From Dechloromonas agitata is5 (lineage in GTDB: Bacteria; Pseudomonadota; Gammaproteobacteria; Burkholderiales; Rhodocyclaceae), in assembly GCF_000519045.1 (NCBI RefSeq), contig NZ_KI912532.1:930001-994000 (forward strand): DNA of 64,000 nucleotides. Direction: 5' to 3'. The notes under the pieces were generated by a model. The model was not told the origin of the DNA. It did no database searches and saw only the letters and a program-made list of their open reading frames with translations. The translations under genes were made by a program, and so were the position numbers. Of the stretch, positions 35,708 to 44,702 are shown in pieces (positions within the stretch are counted from its first letter, which is position 1; every line of letters starts with the position of its first letter).

Positions 35708-36571
35708 TTATGCCGAAAGGGTTAGCGGGATGCTGCCGGTCATCGGCAGTTCCGGGCTGTCGAAAGCGATGTCGCCTTCGTCGACCGGCGTATCCAGCGT
35801 CAGGCCACGGAAATCAAACAGATCGAGGTCGGCCAGGTGGGAGGGCACGACGTTTTGCATGGCGGTGAAGACCGATTCGGTGCGGCCTGGATAACGCTTG
35901 TCCCAGTCCTGCATCATTTCGCGGATCTTCTGGCGCTGCATGTTTTCCTGCGAGCCACACAGGTTGCACGGGATGATCGGGAATTCCATGCCGCGTGCGA
36001 ACTTGGCGATGTCGGCCTCGGCGCAGTAGGCCAGCGGGCGGATGACGATATGGGACTTGTCGTCGGTGACCAGCTTGGGCGGCATGGCCTTGACCTTGCC
36101 GCCGAACAGCAGGTTGAGGAACAGGGTGTGCACCATGTCGTCGCGGTGATGGCCGAGGGCGATCTTGTTGGCGCCCAGTTCCTTGGCGGTGCGGTAGATG
36201 ATGCCGCGGCGCAGGCGGGAGCACAGCGAGCAGGTCGTCTTGCCTTCGGGAATCTTGTCCTTGACGATGGAGTAGGTATCGGATTCGACGATGCGGTACT
36301 CGATGCCGATCGATGCGAAGTAGTTGGGCAGGATTTCGGCCGGAAAGCCGGGCTGCTTCTGGTCGAGGTTCATCGCGATCAGCTTGAACTTGATCGGGGC
36401 GCGCTGCTGCAGCGCCATCAGCATGGCGAGCAGGGTGTAGGAATCCTTGCCGCCGGAAACACAGACCAGCACCGTGTCGCCGTCCTCGATCATGTTGTAG
36501 TCGATGATCGCCTTGCCGGTACGGCTCTCGAGGGATTTGCGAAGTTTCTGCAGGGTGTTGGAGGTGTTCAT
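35708..36571 (-). CDS. ttcA: tRNA 2-thiocytidine synthetase TtcA
   Basis: 287 residues with the PP-loop SGGKDS near residue 45 and two iron-sulfur cysteine pairs, [10 protein letters not shown] and [10 protein letters not shown]. TtcA thiolates cytidine 32 of several tRNAs using a [4Fe-4S] cluster. The ATG at 36571 has an AAGGA site; a GTG at 36592 is an alternative. The stop codon lies inside the palindrome ATAATGCATTAT. Divergent from the MidA-type gene. Confidence 0.96.
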   Translation of the reverse strand: MNTSNTLQKLRKSLESRTGKAIIDYNMIEDGDTVLVCVSGGKDSYTLLAMLMALQQRAPIKFKLIAMNLDQKQPGFPAEILPNYFASIGIEYRIVESDTYSIVKDKIPEGKTTCSLCSRLRRGIIYRTAKELGANKIALGHHRDDMVHTLFLNLLFGGKVKAMPPKLVTDDKSHIVIRPLAYCAEADIAKFARGMEFPIIPCNLCGSQENMQRQKIREMMQDWDKRYPGRTESVFTAMQNVVPSHLADLDLFDFRGLTLDTPVDEGDIAFDSPELPMTGSIPLTLSA

Positions 36572-36793
36572 GGTCCTTGCCGGGGAATTCACGGCCCGTG
36601 AATTGGAAAACCCGTGAGTTTACCCTGTGTGACACCCCCGAAACAGGGAATTTTTGACGTTTAATCAGGTAGTTCGCGTCTGCCTGACGAGGCAGGCATC
36701 GGCAACCCCAGGTAGTGTGGCCGACCAGAAAAAGCACATGCCGCGCTGCTTGCAGCGCCTTGGTCGTAAAATCGCTCCTTTTTTGAACTTGCG

Positions 36794-37954
36794 ATGGATA
36801 ACCTCCCCGTTCCGGCGCCCGAGGCGCTTGCCCATAGCCAGGCCCTGAAACAGGCGATTGCCGACGACATCGTCGCGGCCGGCGGCTGGATTTCCTTTGC
36901 CCGCTTCATGGAGCAGGCGTTGTATCGGCCGGCCCTGGGCTATTACGCGGCCGGAGCACGCAAGTTTGGTGCGGCTGGCGACTTCGTCACCGCTCCGGAG
37001 ATTACCGGCCTCTTCGGCCAGGCGCTGGCCCGCCAGGTGGCACAAGTGCTGGCTGCCTCGGCTCCCGAAGTGCTCGAAGTCGGCGCCGGTTCGGGCCGAC
37101 TGGCGGCAGACCTGCTGCTCGAACTGGAGCGCCTGGGCTGCTTGCCGGCGCGCTATGCCATCCTCGATTTGTCGGCCGACCTGCGCGAACGGCAGCAGCA
37201 GACCATCGCCGCCCTGGCGCCCCACCTGCTGTCCCGCGTCGAATGGCGGGATTGCCTGCCGGCACGGTTCTCCGGTGCCGTCGTCGCCAACGAACTACTC
37301 GATGCCCTGCCGGCCCACGTTGTCGCCTGGCGGGAGGCAGGCGTCGTCGAGCGCGGTGTCGGCCTCGACCCGGCCGGTGAATTCATTTGGCAGGAGCGGC
37401 CGGCGAGCGGTGCCTTGCTGGCGGCGGCCGAGGAACTGGCCGAGCAATGCCAACTGCCGCCGGGCTACGAGAGTGAAATCAGCCTGGCGGTGCGGGCCTG
37501 GGCCGCGGAATGGGGGCATCGCCTGGAGCGGGGTGCTCTGCTCCTCATCGACTACGGCTTTCCGCGTCGCGAGTTCTACCACCAGCAACGCGGCCGCGGT
37601 ACCTTGATGTGCCACTACCGGCACCACGCACATCCCGATCCGTTCTACCGACCGGGCCTGCAGGACGTCACGGTGCATGTCGATTTCACGGCAGTCATCG
37701 CCGCCGCCCACGGTGCCGGCCTTGACCTGCTCGGCTACACCAGCCAGGGGCAGTTCCTGCTCAACTGCGGTATTCTCGACCTGCTGGCCGCGCTGCCCAA
37801 CGGTACGCCGGAGTACATCCGCGCCACCGGCGCGGTCAATACCCTACTCATACCACACGAGATGGGCGAATTGTTCAAGGTGATCGCCGTGGGACGCGGC
37901 ATCGATGAGCCATTGGTCGGCTTTGCCCGCGGCGACCAGGGCTGGCGCTTGTAG
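36794..37954 (+). CDS. MidA/NDUFAF7-family SAM-dependent methyltransferase
   Basis: 386 residues of the COG1565 family: GYYAAGARKFGAAGDFVTAP near residue 50, SAM motif LEVGAGSGRLAADLL, acceptor block RREFYHQQRGRGTLMCHYRH. The eukaryotic member NDUFAF7 methylates an arginine of complex I subunit NDUFS2; the bacterial role is presumed similar but unproven. A complex-I-type epimerase gene lies about 4 kb downstream. It stands in a single-gene unit between ttcA and the next operon. Confidence 0.9.
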   Translation: MDNLPVPAPEALAHSQALKQAIADDIVAAGGWISFARFMEQALYRPALGYYAAGARKFGAAGDFVTAPEITGLFGQALARQVAQVLAASAPEVLEVGAGSGRLAADLLLELERLGCLPARYAILDLSADLRERQQQTIAALAPHLLSRVEWRDCLPARFSGAVVANELLDALPAHVVAWREAGVVERGVGLDPAGEFIWQERPASGALLAAAEELAEQCQLPPGYESEISLAVRAWAAEWGHRLERGALLLIDYGFPRREFYHQQRGRGTLMCHYRHHAHPDPFYRPGLQDVTVHVDFTAVIAAAHGAGLDLLGYTSQGQFLLNCGILDLLAALPNGTPEYIRATGAVNTLLIPHEMGELFKVIAVGRGIDEPLVGFARGDQGWRL

Positions 37955-37969
37955 GCGACGCACTACGCT

Positions 37970-38941
37970 TCAGCGCTTGGCGAGTTCCCGGAAACGGTTG
38001 GGCTGGCCGAGCACGAGGCGACCGAAGTCGTCGAGCAGGGCCTGGTCGATAGCGGCCGGGCGCAGCGTGTAGCGCATGCTGCCCAGGCGTTCGAGATTGC
38101 GCGCTTCGAGGATGATCAGTCCCTGGTTGAAATCGGCCCGCCAGCGGGCGCTGACGCTGACATCGTGGCTGATGTCGAATTCGGCCCGCTCGACGTAGCG
38201 GCGCTCGTTCTTGAATTCCTTGCAGGTGAAGGGCAGCCCGAAATCGAACAGGGTCGTGCGGAAGCGCTCGACAGCCGTGCCGTCGCGCTCGATGAGCAGC
38301 GAGCCCTTGCCCTTCAGGTGGTAGGAGAACGTCACCAGTTCGACCAGGGCGCCGGCGCTCTGGCTCTGCGTCCGGTAATCGGCGAAGCCCTCCTGCCAGT
38401 CCAGATTGTTGAGCAGGTGCTTCTCGATCAGCGGGTAATCCCGTGGAATCCCCGGCTTGACGATGTTCAGCTGCTGCACCAGCTCGTGCAGGAAGAAAAA
38501 TACGTGCTTGAGTGCCTGGTCGATGGCTTCGTTGATCGCCGTGCGTTCGGCCAGCGCACTGTGCATTTCGCGCTGGCGCAATTCGGCTTGCCGGCGCAAC
38601 TGATCGAGCAGGCTGGCACCGCTGGCCGCGGGTTGCGGGGCGGCGGCAGATTCGTCGGCGGGTGTCGTTGCCGGGCCCGGCGGGAGCGAAACGGCAGCCC
38701 GCTGCGGTACGATCTCCGGAAAGACCAACTCCGGGTCGACCATGCCGGCCCCGGAGTTGGCCAGGTATTCACGGCGCGCCCGGCGTTCCGCCGCATCGAG
38801 GTCGAACGCCTCGATATCGGCGATCAGCGATGCTTCAAGCGCCTCGATGTCATCCCGCAGCGCCGATCCCTTGCGCTCCCGCTTGGCGCGGATGGCCTCG
38901 CTGATGGCGGAAAGCTGCTTGCTCTTGTCGGAGTCACTCAT
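37970..38941 (-). CDS. Conserved protein of unknown function, coiled-coil plus globular domain
   Basis: 323 residues: a charged N-terminal helical region (IRAKRERKGSALRDDIEALE), a proline/alanine-rich linker (about 85-115), then a helical and beta region (HVFFFLHELVQQLN; ALVELVTFSYHLKGKGSLLI). No family recognised. It is divergent from the YjfB gene with 63 bases between starts. Start ATG 38941 gives a normal cytosolic N-terminus; a long upstream in-frame extension is antisense-like and rejected. Confidence 0.75.
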   Translation of the reverse strand: MSDSDKSKQLSAISEAIRAKRERKGSALRDDIEALEASLIADIEAFDLDAAERRARREYLANSGAGMVDPELVFPEIVPQRAAVSLPPGPATTPADESAAAPQPAASGASLLDQLRRQAELRQREMHSALAERTAINEAIDQALKHVFFFLHELVQQLNIVKPGIPRDYPLIEKHLLNNLDWQEGFADYRTQSQSAGALVELVTFSYHLKGKGSLLIERDGTAVERFRTTLFDFGLPFTCKEFKNERRYVERAEFDISHDVSVSARWRADFNQGLIILEARNLERLGSMRYTLRPAAIDQALLDDFGRLVLGQPNRFRELAKR

Positions 38942-39004
38942 TGAATATTCGGCGGCGTCGATTACACTGAAACAATAATGTGTCCTAAACGGAGCGAGCG
39001 CAAG

Positions 39005-39196
39005 ATGGATATCACCGCACTGGCCAGCCTCAGCACGGCCCTGTCGCAAGCCCAGCTGGGCGACGCGGTCGGCATCTCGGTCCTCAAGAAGGCGATGGAC
39101 ATTCAGGAGCAGTCTGCGCTGCAACTGCTGCAGGCCTTGCCGCCGCAGTACAACAATCCATCCAACCTGGGCAATTCGGTCGACGTCAGGGCCTGA
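39005..39196 (+). CDS. YjfB-family putative motility protein
   Basis: 63 residues of the YjfB family (TALASLSTALSQAQLGDAVG; ISVLKKAMDIQEQSALQLLQ), small proteins found near flagellar genes in other bacteria and of unknown function. A GGAGCGAG site precedes ATG 39005. Its 3' end overlaps the convergent hydrolase gene by 11 bases. No flagellar gene is in the window. Confidence 0.82.
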   Translation: MDITALASLSTALSQAQLGDAVGISVLKKAMDIQEQSALQLLQALPPQYNNPSNLGNSVDVRA

Positions 39197-39992
39197 TGTC
39201 TTCCAGCCAGTCTTGCAGGGCGGCCGCCACGAGCGGCCATTCCTTTTCATGGGTCACGGCGTGGCCCATGTGGCGGAAGATGTGGGCCTTCTGGCCGTAG
39301 GTGTGGGCCGTCGTCTGGACCAGGAAGGCCGGCACCAGCACGTCCTCCTCGGCGCCGAGGATCAGCATCGGCGGCCGGTGCATGGCGAACAGGTTGGGCA
39401 GGTTGAACATCGTCATGTCGAGGATGGCGCGCTGCGATTCGTTCTGCATGCGGGTCAGCCAGGCACCGAGCATCGCCTCGTCCACCTCGCCGGCGAACAG
39501 CGCTTCGCGCAGGGTGTCGGTGTCGGTGTATTCACCGCTCAGGATGCGGTTCAGTTCGAGGAAGAGGTGCGGTTTGCTGAACAGCAGGTGGAACTGCGAG
39601 GCGATCAGGCCCTGCGGCGGTACCGAGCAGATCAGCGCGGCGCCGGCGGCCGGCCGATGTTCCAGGTATTTCTGCACGATGAAACCACCCATCGAATGAC
39701 CAATCAGCACGGGTGACGCAGCAAGCCAGTCGACGACGGCCTTCACGTCATCGACATAGTCGGCGACCGAGTGCCAGTTGATCTCCTCGCGCCCGGCGCT
39801 GCCACCGTGGCCGCGCAGCGACAGTGCGTAGCAGGGGTAGCCGGCCCGGGCCAGGGTGGGCATGATGGTTTCCGTCCACATCCAGCCGCCGGCGAAAGCG
39901 CCATGCACGAAGAGGAGGGGCGGTTTGCCGTTCTTGCGGCCGGGCAGGCAGGAAAAGACTTCGATACCGTCGACGAGATGGGTTTTTAGCAT
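39186..39992 (-). CDS. Alpha/beta hydrolase
   Basis: 268 residues with a complete alpha/beta-hydrolase layout: oxyanion loop FVHGAFAGGW, LRGHGGS, nucleophile GHSMGG, acid in LGAEEDVLVP and the catalytic histidine in HMGHAVTHEKE. Cytoplasmic esterase or thioesterase activity is likely; the substrate is unknown. It lies on the minus strand between YjfB (convergent overlap) and DUF2905 (divergent). Confidence 0.87.
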   Translation of the reverse strand: MLKTHLVDGIEVFSCLPGRKNGKPPLLFVHGAFAGGWMWTETIMPTLARAGYPCYALSLRGHGGSAGREEINWHSVADYVDDVKAVVDWLAASPVLIGHSMGGFIVQKYLEHRPAAGAALICSVPPQGLIASQFHLLFSKPHLFLELNRILSGEYTDTDTLREALFAGEVDEAMLGAWLTRMQNESQRAILDMTMFNLPNLFAMHRPPMLILGAEEDVLVPAFLVQTTAHTYGQKAHIFRHMGHAVTHEKEWPLVAAALQDWLEDIRP

Positions 39993-40044
39993 GGGCTGGG
40001 GTGGGGGCGTGTTCTAATGCGGTTTTTCGGAGGAAGCGGGCAAG

Positions 40045-40242
40045 ATGCTGAAGTGGTTATTGACGCTGGTGGTGGCGATTTTCCTGCTCGGCATCATCGC
40101 GCCGCACCTGGCGCGCTTCATTCGCTTCGGCCAGTTGCCGGGGGATTTTGCTTTTCGCTTTCGCGGCCGGATCTATCAGTTCCCGGTCGCGACCACCCTC
40201 ATCTTCTCACTGCTGCTCTGGCTGCTCTCCCGGCTCATTTAA
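40045..40242 (+). CDS. DUF2905 small membrane protein
   Basis: 65 residues with two membrane helices and the DUF2905 core (GQLPGDFAFRFRGRIYQFP). Function unknown. A GGAGGAAG site precedes ATG 40045. Its last 36 bases overlap the convergent cca gene. Confidence 0.87.
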   Translation: MLKWLLTLVVAIFLLGIIAPHLARFIRFGQLPGDFAFRFRGRIYQFPVATTLIFSLLLWLLSRLI

Positions 40243-41445
40243 GGCGTGCTTGACGGCCCGGACACGGGCGGCGTGGATGCGCTCGGGGATCTTGCCCTTG
40301 TCGCTGCAGGCGGCGGCGATCTCGCCGGCCGGTACGGCATTGACCGCGGCCAACGCGGCAAGCAGGCGCTGCGGACTGTCGTAGGCGCGGTCTTCCCAGC
40401 CCAGGCGGCCGGTGTAATCGCACAGGCAGGCCTCAAGCAACTGCCGGAAGCGCTCCGGCCGGCGCAGGGCGTCGGTTTTCTCGAACAGCATGACGAGGGT
40501 GCTCGCCTTCAGGTCGCCGGCGCGGTGCACATTGCCGTGGTAGCGTGCCATCAATAGCGCGAGGTCGCGGCAGTCGTTGGGCACGCGCAGGCGGGCGCAC
40601 AGCTGTTCGGTCAGACGGACGCTGCGTTCCTCGTGGCCAAGGTGGCGGGGCAGGATGTCGGCCGGCGTTTCCGCCTTGCCGAGATCGTGCGTCAGCGCCG
40701 AGAAGCGGACCGGCAGCACGAAACCACGCCGGGCCGACTGGTCGACGACCATCAGCGTGTGGATGCCGGTGTCGACTTCCGGGTGGTAGTCGGCGCGTTG
40801 CGGTACACCGAACAGCTTGTCCACCTCGGGCAGCAGGCGGGCCAGGGCGCCACAATCGCGTAGTACCTCGATCATCCGCGACGGCTTGTCTTCCATCAGG
40901 CCTTTGGCCAGTTCCTGCCAGACGCGCTCGGCAACCAGATGGTCGACTTCGCCGTCGGCGACCATGCCGCGCATCAGCGCCAAGGTTTCCGGGGCGACGC
41001 TGAAATCGCTGAAACGGGCGGCAAAGCGGGCCAGGCGCAGGATGCGTACCGGATCTTCGGCAAAGGCCGGGCCGACATGGCGCAGCACCCTGGCCTGCAG
41101 GTCGCGCTGGCCGTCGAAGGGGTCGATCAGGCGGCCATCGGCAGCCTTGGCCATCGCGTTGATGGTCAGGTCGCGGCGGGCGAGATCGTCTTCGAGGGTA
41201 ACGTCGGGTGCGGCGTGGAAGGCGAAGCCGTGGTAGCCCCGGCCCGTCTTGCGCTCGGTGCGGGCCAGCGCGTATTCCTCATGGGTTTCCGGGTGCAGGA
41301 AGACCGGGAAATCCTTGCCGACCGGCCGGAAGCCCTGTGCCAGCATGGCTTCCGGGGTGGCGCCGACGATGACGTAGTCGCGGTCGGCATTCGGCCGGCC
41401 GAGCAGTTCATCGCGGACGGCGCCGCCGACGACGTAGGTCTGCAC
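40207..41445 (-). CDS. cca: Multifunctional CCA tRNA nucleotidyltransferase
   Basis: 412 residues: nucleotidyltransferase motif GGAVRDELLG at the very N-terminus with the metal aspartates in DRDYVIVG, neck and body domains, then a C-terminal HD domain (ALTHDLGKAETP) of the bifunctional CCA/phosphohydrolase type. It adds or repairs the tRNA CCA end. A GTG at 41445 starts directly on MQTYVVGG as in E. coli; the upstream extension is rejected. It follows the epimerase gene by 17 bases. Confidence 0.95.
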   Translation of the reverse strand: MQTYVVGGAVRDELLGRPNADRDYVIVGATPEAMLAQGFRPVGKDFPVFLHPETHEEYALARTERKTGRGYHGFAFHAAPDVTLEDDLARRDLTINAMAKAADGRLIDPFDGQRDLQARVLRHVGPAFAEDPVRILRLARFAARFSDFSVAPETLALMRGMVADGEVDHLVAERVWQELAKGLMEDKPSRMIEVLRDCGALARLLPEVDKLFGVPQRADYHPEVDTGIHTLMVVDQSARRGFVLPVRFSALTHDLGKAETPADILPRHLGHEERSVRLTEQLCARLRVPNDCRDLALLMARYHGNVHRAGDLKASTLVMLFEKTDALRRPERFRQLLEACLCDYTGRLGWEDRAYDSPQRLLAALAAVNAVPAGEIAAACSDKGKIPERIHAARVRAVKHALNEPGEQPEQQ

Positions 41446-41462
41446 GGCCGGAAACTGCGGGA

Positions 41463-42425
41463 TCAGCGGCCGGCGCGGAAGCGGAAGCTGTCGAGCTTGC
41501 CCTTCGGCGTGTTCAGCGCGATGTACGACGGGGCAATGGATTCCAGTGCGGTCGGCTGCCAGTCGGCCGGGGCTACGGCGCCCGGCGTGCCGACGCTGTC
41601 CTTTTCCATGGAGCGCAGGTTGTCCGGCGACAGCATCGGATTCGGGGCCAGCCACATCAGGCCGGCCTGTAGATAGGCCCAGCCTTCGGACAGCGGGATC
41701 ACGGTGGCCGTGCTGCCGGTTAGTTCCTTGGCGTACTCGACCAGTTCGCGCAGTGTGTAGACCTTCGGGCCGACCAGTTCGTAGGCCTGGCCGTAGGTGT
41801 TCACATCGTCCAGGCTATCGACAAAGGCGTCCGCCACGTCGGCCGCCCACACCGGTTGGAAGCGGGCGTGGCCGAAACCGAGCGGGAAGAAGGGAACCTT
41901 CTTGAGCACGGTGGCGAACATGGACAGGAAGGAGTCGCCCAGACCAAAGATGACCGACGGACGGAAGACGGTCACGTCCAGTTCGCCCTGGGCTGCCAGT
42001 ACGATGGCTTCGCCGTCGCCCTTCGAGCGCAGGTATTCGGATGGGCCCTTGGCGTCGGCGTTGAGGGCGCTCATGTGCACCAGACGGCGGACACCGGTTG
42101 CCTTGCAGGCGGCGACGATTTTCTTGGGCAGCTCGACATGGGCCTCTGCGAAATCGCGGCTGTAGGGCAGGGAAACGTCGCGGCTATGCAGGATGCCGAC
42201 CAGATTGATCACGGCATCATGGCCACGCATCAGCTCGGTCAGGGTCTTTTCGCAGCGGACGTCGGCTTCCGGCATGGTGACACCCGGCTGGATGATCAGT
42301 GCCTTGGTGCGTTCGCGACGACGGGTCGGGACGGTGACCTCGATGCCGCGTTGCGACAGGCGATTGACGATGTAGGTACCGACGAAACCGCTACCCCCCA
42401 GCAGCAAGACTTTCTTGATGGCCAT
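41463..42425 (-). CDS. NDUFA9-like NAD(P)-binding epimerase/dehydratase
   Basis: 320 residues of the short-chain dehydrogenase/epimerase superfamily with the Rossmann motif LLGGSGFVGTYIVNRL and a conserved WAADVADAFVDSLDD region. The sequence matches the complex I assembly-like NAD-dependent epimerases (COG0702) related to mitochondrial NDUFA9. The catalytic Tyr-x3-Lys is replaced, as usual in this group. It precedes cca; the transcript starts in the 200-base gap after the DUF1631 gene. Confidence 0.86.
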   Translation of the reverse strand: MAIKKVLLLGGSGFVGTYIVNRLSQRGIEVTVPTRRRERTKALIIQPGVTMPEADVRCEKTLTELMRGHDAVINLVGILHSRDVSLPYSRDFAEAHVELPKKIVAACKATGVRRLVHMSALNADAKGPSEYLRSKGDGEAIVLAAQGELDVTVFRPSVIFGLGDSFLSMFATVLKKVPFFPLGFGHARFQPVWAADVADAFVDSLDDVNTYGQAYELVGPKVYTLRELVEYAKELTGSTATVIPLSEGWAYLQAGLMWLAPNPMLSPDNLRSMEKDSVGTPGAVAPADWQPTALESIAPSYIALNTPKGKLDSFRFRAGR

Positions 42426-42629
42426 GTGAACCCCGGAAATTCGTTTCGTAAAACGCGGATTTTAACCCGGATCGCCCATTCGGGCGTGCGATCCTGGCGC
42501 GGTGATTGGTGAGCGGATTGTCGCGGGCAGGCCAAGCCCATGGCGGTTCCCATGGACGCGAAGCAACCGTGGCAAGGCGCCCAAGAATGGCTGCTATCCT
42601 GTGTGCTGGCCCTGACGGCCAATCTGGGT

Positions 42630-44696
42630 TTACGGCAATTTCCCGGTTTTCCCCAGCGCCCGGCCGGCCGCGTGGTCAAACAGCGACTGGCCGGAACGGA
42701 TGGCGGCGATGCCCTCACGCAGCTGGCTGTCGAGAATGGCCGGATGCATGGCCAGGGCAACGGTCTGCTCCGGGTTGAGCAGCAGCAGGCGCTGGCCGCC
42801 CGGGCTGGTGGCGCAGAGCCGGGCGATTTGTGGCGTGCCGTCCGCCATACGGAAGGCGAGCCAGTCGCCCTCACACCAGGCCGGTGCCCGGCTGGGGGGC
42901 GGGCGATGTTCGGGGTAATCGAAGGTGGCAAGGGCAAGGTTGCCATCGGCAAGCTGGCCGGCGACCGCCGCCTCGGGCAGGCGCGGGGCCGGGCGGATGA
43001 ATGCTTCCGGGGCCGAGCCGTCCGGCAGCGGGCCGGCACGCAGTGCCTGGGTTTGCAATTCGAAACAGGTGTCAAGAAAATCTTCCTGTTCCGCCGCCGT
43101 CAGGCCAACCCGTGCCATGCCTGCCCGCAGCACCTTGAGGATGCTGGGGACGCGCTGGGCCAGCTGCTTGCGTTCCTCGGCATCGCTCTTCGGCTGGACG
43201 GACCAGATCAGCCCGTCGATGGCGGCAACGTATTCCTGCCAGGCCCGGCTGTCCGGGCCGTGCTCCTGGCCGATCTCACGCAGGACCCGGCGCCAGGTCT
43301 GGTCGATGAAGCGGCCGATGGCGGCGGGTGGTTGCGCATCAAAACAGCGCTCGATGACCACCGCCAGCTGGCCGGCAAGCCGGTCACGACGGTCGAGCGT
43401 TTCGAGGAGCGGCCGGTAAGGCGCGGCACCGGCGAGCATTCGTTGCCGACGGTCATCGATCAGCACATCGAGGGCGGTGATGGTTGGGGTGAAGTCAGCC
43501 GGATCGCTGCCCGGTTCGCTGCGCAGTGCGGAGGCCAGTTCGAGCAGGCGGGCACACACCGGATGGCGGGTCGGCACGTCGAGCGGCAGGCCGAGCGCCG
43601 CTTCGGCCATGCGATCGATGACCCGGCGGGCCGGATGCCCGGCATCGGTGAACAGCGAGCTGTCCTTCATTGCCACCTTGAGCAGCTTGATCTGTAGGCT
43701 GGCAATGGCGCCCTTCAGCGCATCGGGCAACTCGGGATCATCGAGGATGGCCTCGAAGATCATGGCCAGCGTGTCGATGGCCAGGCTTTCGCTGGCCGTC
43801 TTCGGTATGCCCAACTCGGCCGACCGGATGATCTTCGGTGCGCTCGGCGCCGGGTTCTCTGCAAAGAGGTCCGGCATCATCGGTTCGCCCGGCGCCTGGC
43901 TGCCGGGGATGACCGGCGGGCCGAAACGCCCCATGCGTTCCAGGGCTTCGAGGCGGAACATCAGTTGTTCGAGGGCTGACTGGCTGAGCAGGCTGGCGGC
44001 CGCACCACTGCCGGCCGGTGCCAGGCCTGCGGCGGGCGCCAGGTTGGCGGCGAGCGCCTGCTGCAGGGCCTGCAGCGCGTTGCTGGAGAGGGGAGGCGCA
44101 GTTTCCCGCGCCGCCGTCGGGCTGTCCGGCGACGTGATGATCGCCGGCTGGGCGGCATTGACGCCCGCTCGCTCGAGCAGGTCGTTCAGTTCGGCGTAGA
44201 GGGCCGGCAGGTTCTGGCCGAGGTAGGTCTCGATGCGGTCGAGCAGTTCCAGCTTCTGGTCGAGGGTGCTGGCACCGGCGGCGGAGAACATTGCGTCCAG
44301 CCCCCGGCAGATGCTCTTCGGGCCGACCGGGTTGTCGCTCTTCGGCAGGTCCGGGCGGCGCAGCAGCGTGACGAAACGCAGGTGCAGCTTCCACAACAGG
44401 TCACCGGTCCGCTCGAAGAGGCGGGCGGTCATGTTGTCCAGGCGGATGCCCAGTTCGAGGTCGTCCTCGGCGAGCAGCGTGATGCGCGAGGCAGTCAGGC
44501 CGTGGGCTTCCTCGGCAAAGCTGACCCGCTGGTCGCTGGCGATCACCTCGTCGAAATAGGCGCCGGCGCCTTGCTGGATCGCAGCGATGGCATGGCCGGA
44601 AATCAGGTGGCTATCCTGCAGCAGGGCGCCGAGATGCTTGAGGAAGAGGCTGCGACAGTTGCGTAGCGTGTCGAAGGCGTCAGCGTGGATGGACAT
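42630..44696 (-). CDS. DUF1631-family protein
   Basis: 688 residues, mainly helical, of the DUF1631 family seen in beta- and gammaproteobacteria (early motif FLKHLGALLQDSHLISGHAI; C-terminal block EGDWLAFRMADGTPQIARL, which looks PilZ-like). A PilZ-like C-terminus would suggest cyclic-di-GMP binding, but the RxxxR/DxSxxG signature is not evident, so this is only a suggestion. It lies 7 bases after the lytic transglycosylase gene, so they are probably cotranscribed. Confidence 0.84.
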   Translation of the reverse strand: MSIHADAFDTLRNCRSLFLKHLGALLQDSHLISGHAIAAIQQGAGAYFDEVIASDQRVSFAEEAHGLTASRITLLAEDDLELGIRLDNMTARLFERTGDLLWKLHLRFVTLLRRPDLPKSDNPVGPKSICRGLDAMFSAAGASTLDQKLELLDRIETYLGQNLPALYAELNDLLERAGVNAAQPAIITSPDSPTAARETAPPLSSNALQALQQALAANLAPAAGLAPAGSGAAASLLSQSALEQLMFRLEALERMGRFGPPVIPGSQAPGEPMMPDLFAENPAPSAPKIIRSAELGIPKTASESLAIDTLAMIFEAILDDPELPDALKGAIASLQIKLLKVAMKDSSLFTDAGHPARRVIDRMAEAALGLPLDVPTRHPVCARLLELASALRSEPGSDPADFTPTITALDVLIDDRRQRMLAGAAPYRPLLETLDRRDRLAGQLAVVIERCFDAQPPAAIGRFIDQTWRRVLREIGQEHGPDSRAWQEYVAAIDGLIWSVQPKSDAEERKQLAQRVPSILKVLRAGMARVGLTAAEQEDFLDTCFELQTQALRAGPLPDGSAPEAFIRPAPRLPEAAVAGQLADGNLALATFDYPEHRPPPSRAPAWCEGDWLAFRMADGTPQIARLCATSPGGQRLLLLNPEQTVALAMHPAILDSQLREGIAAIRSGQSLFDHAAGRALGKTGKLP

Positions 44697-44702
44697 GGTC
44701 GG

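Noticed and set aside
36623..36648. CCCTGT/ACAGGG repeat between ttcA and the MidA-type gene
   Set aside because: Six-base arms with a 14-base loop are easily expected by chance; no match to a known operator and the T-run after it does not end any gene.
42467..42496. Hairpin between the DUF1631 and NDUFA9-like genes
   Set aside because: The arms can pair in two competing ways, the loop is uneven and no T-run follows; left unassigned.
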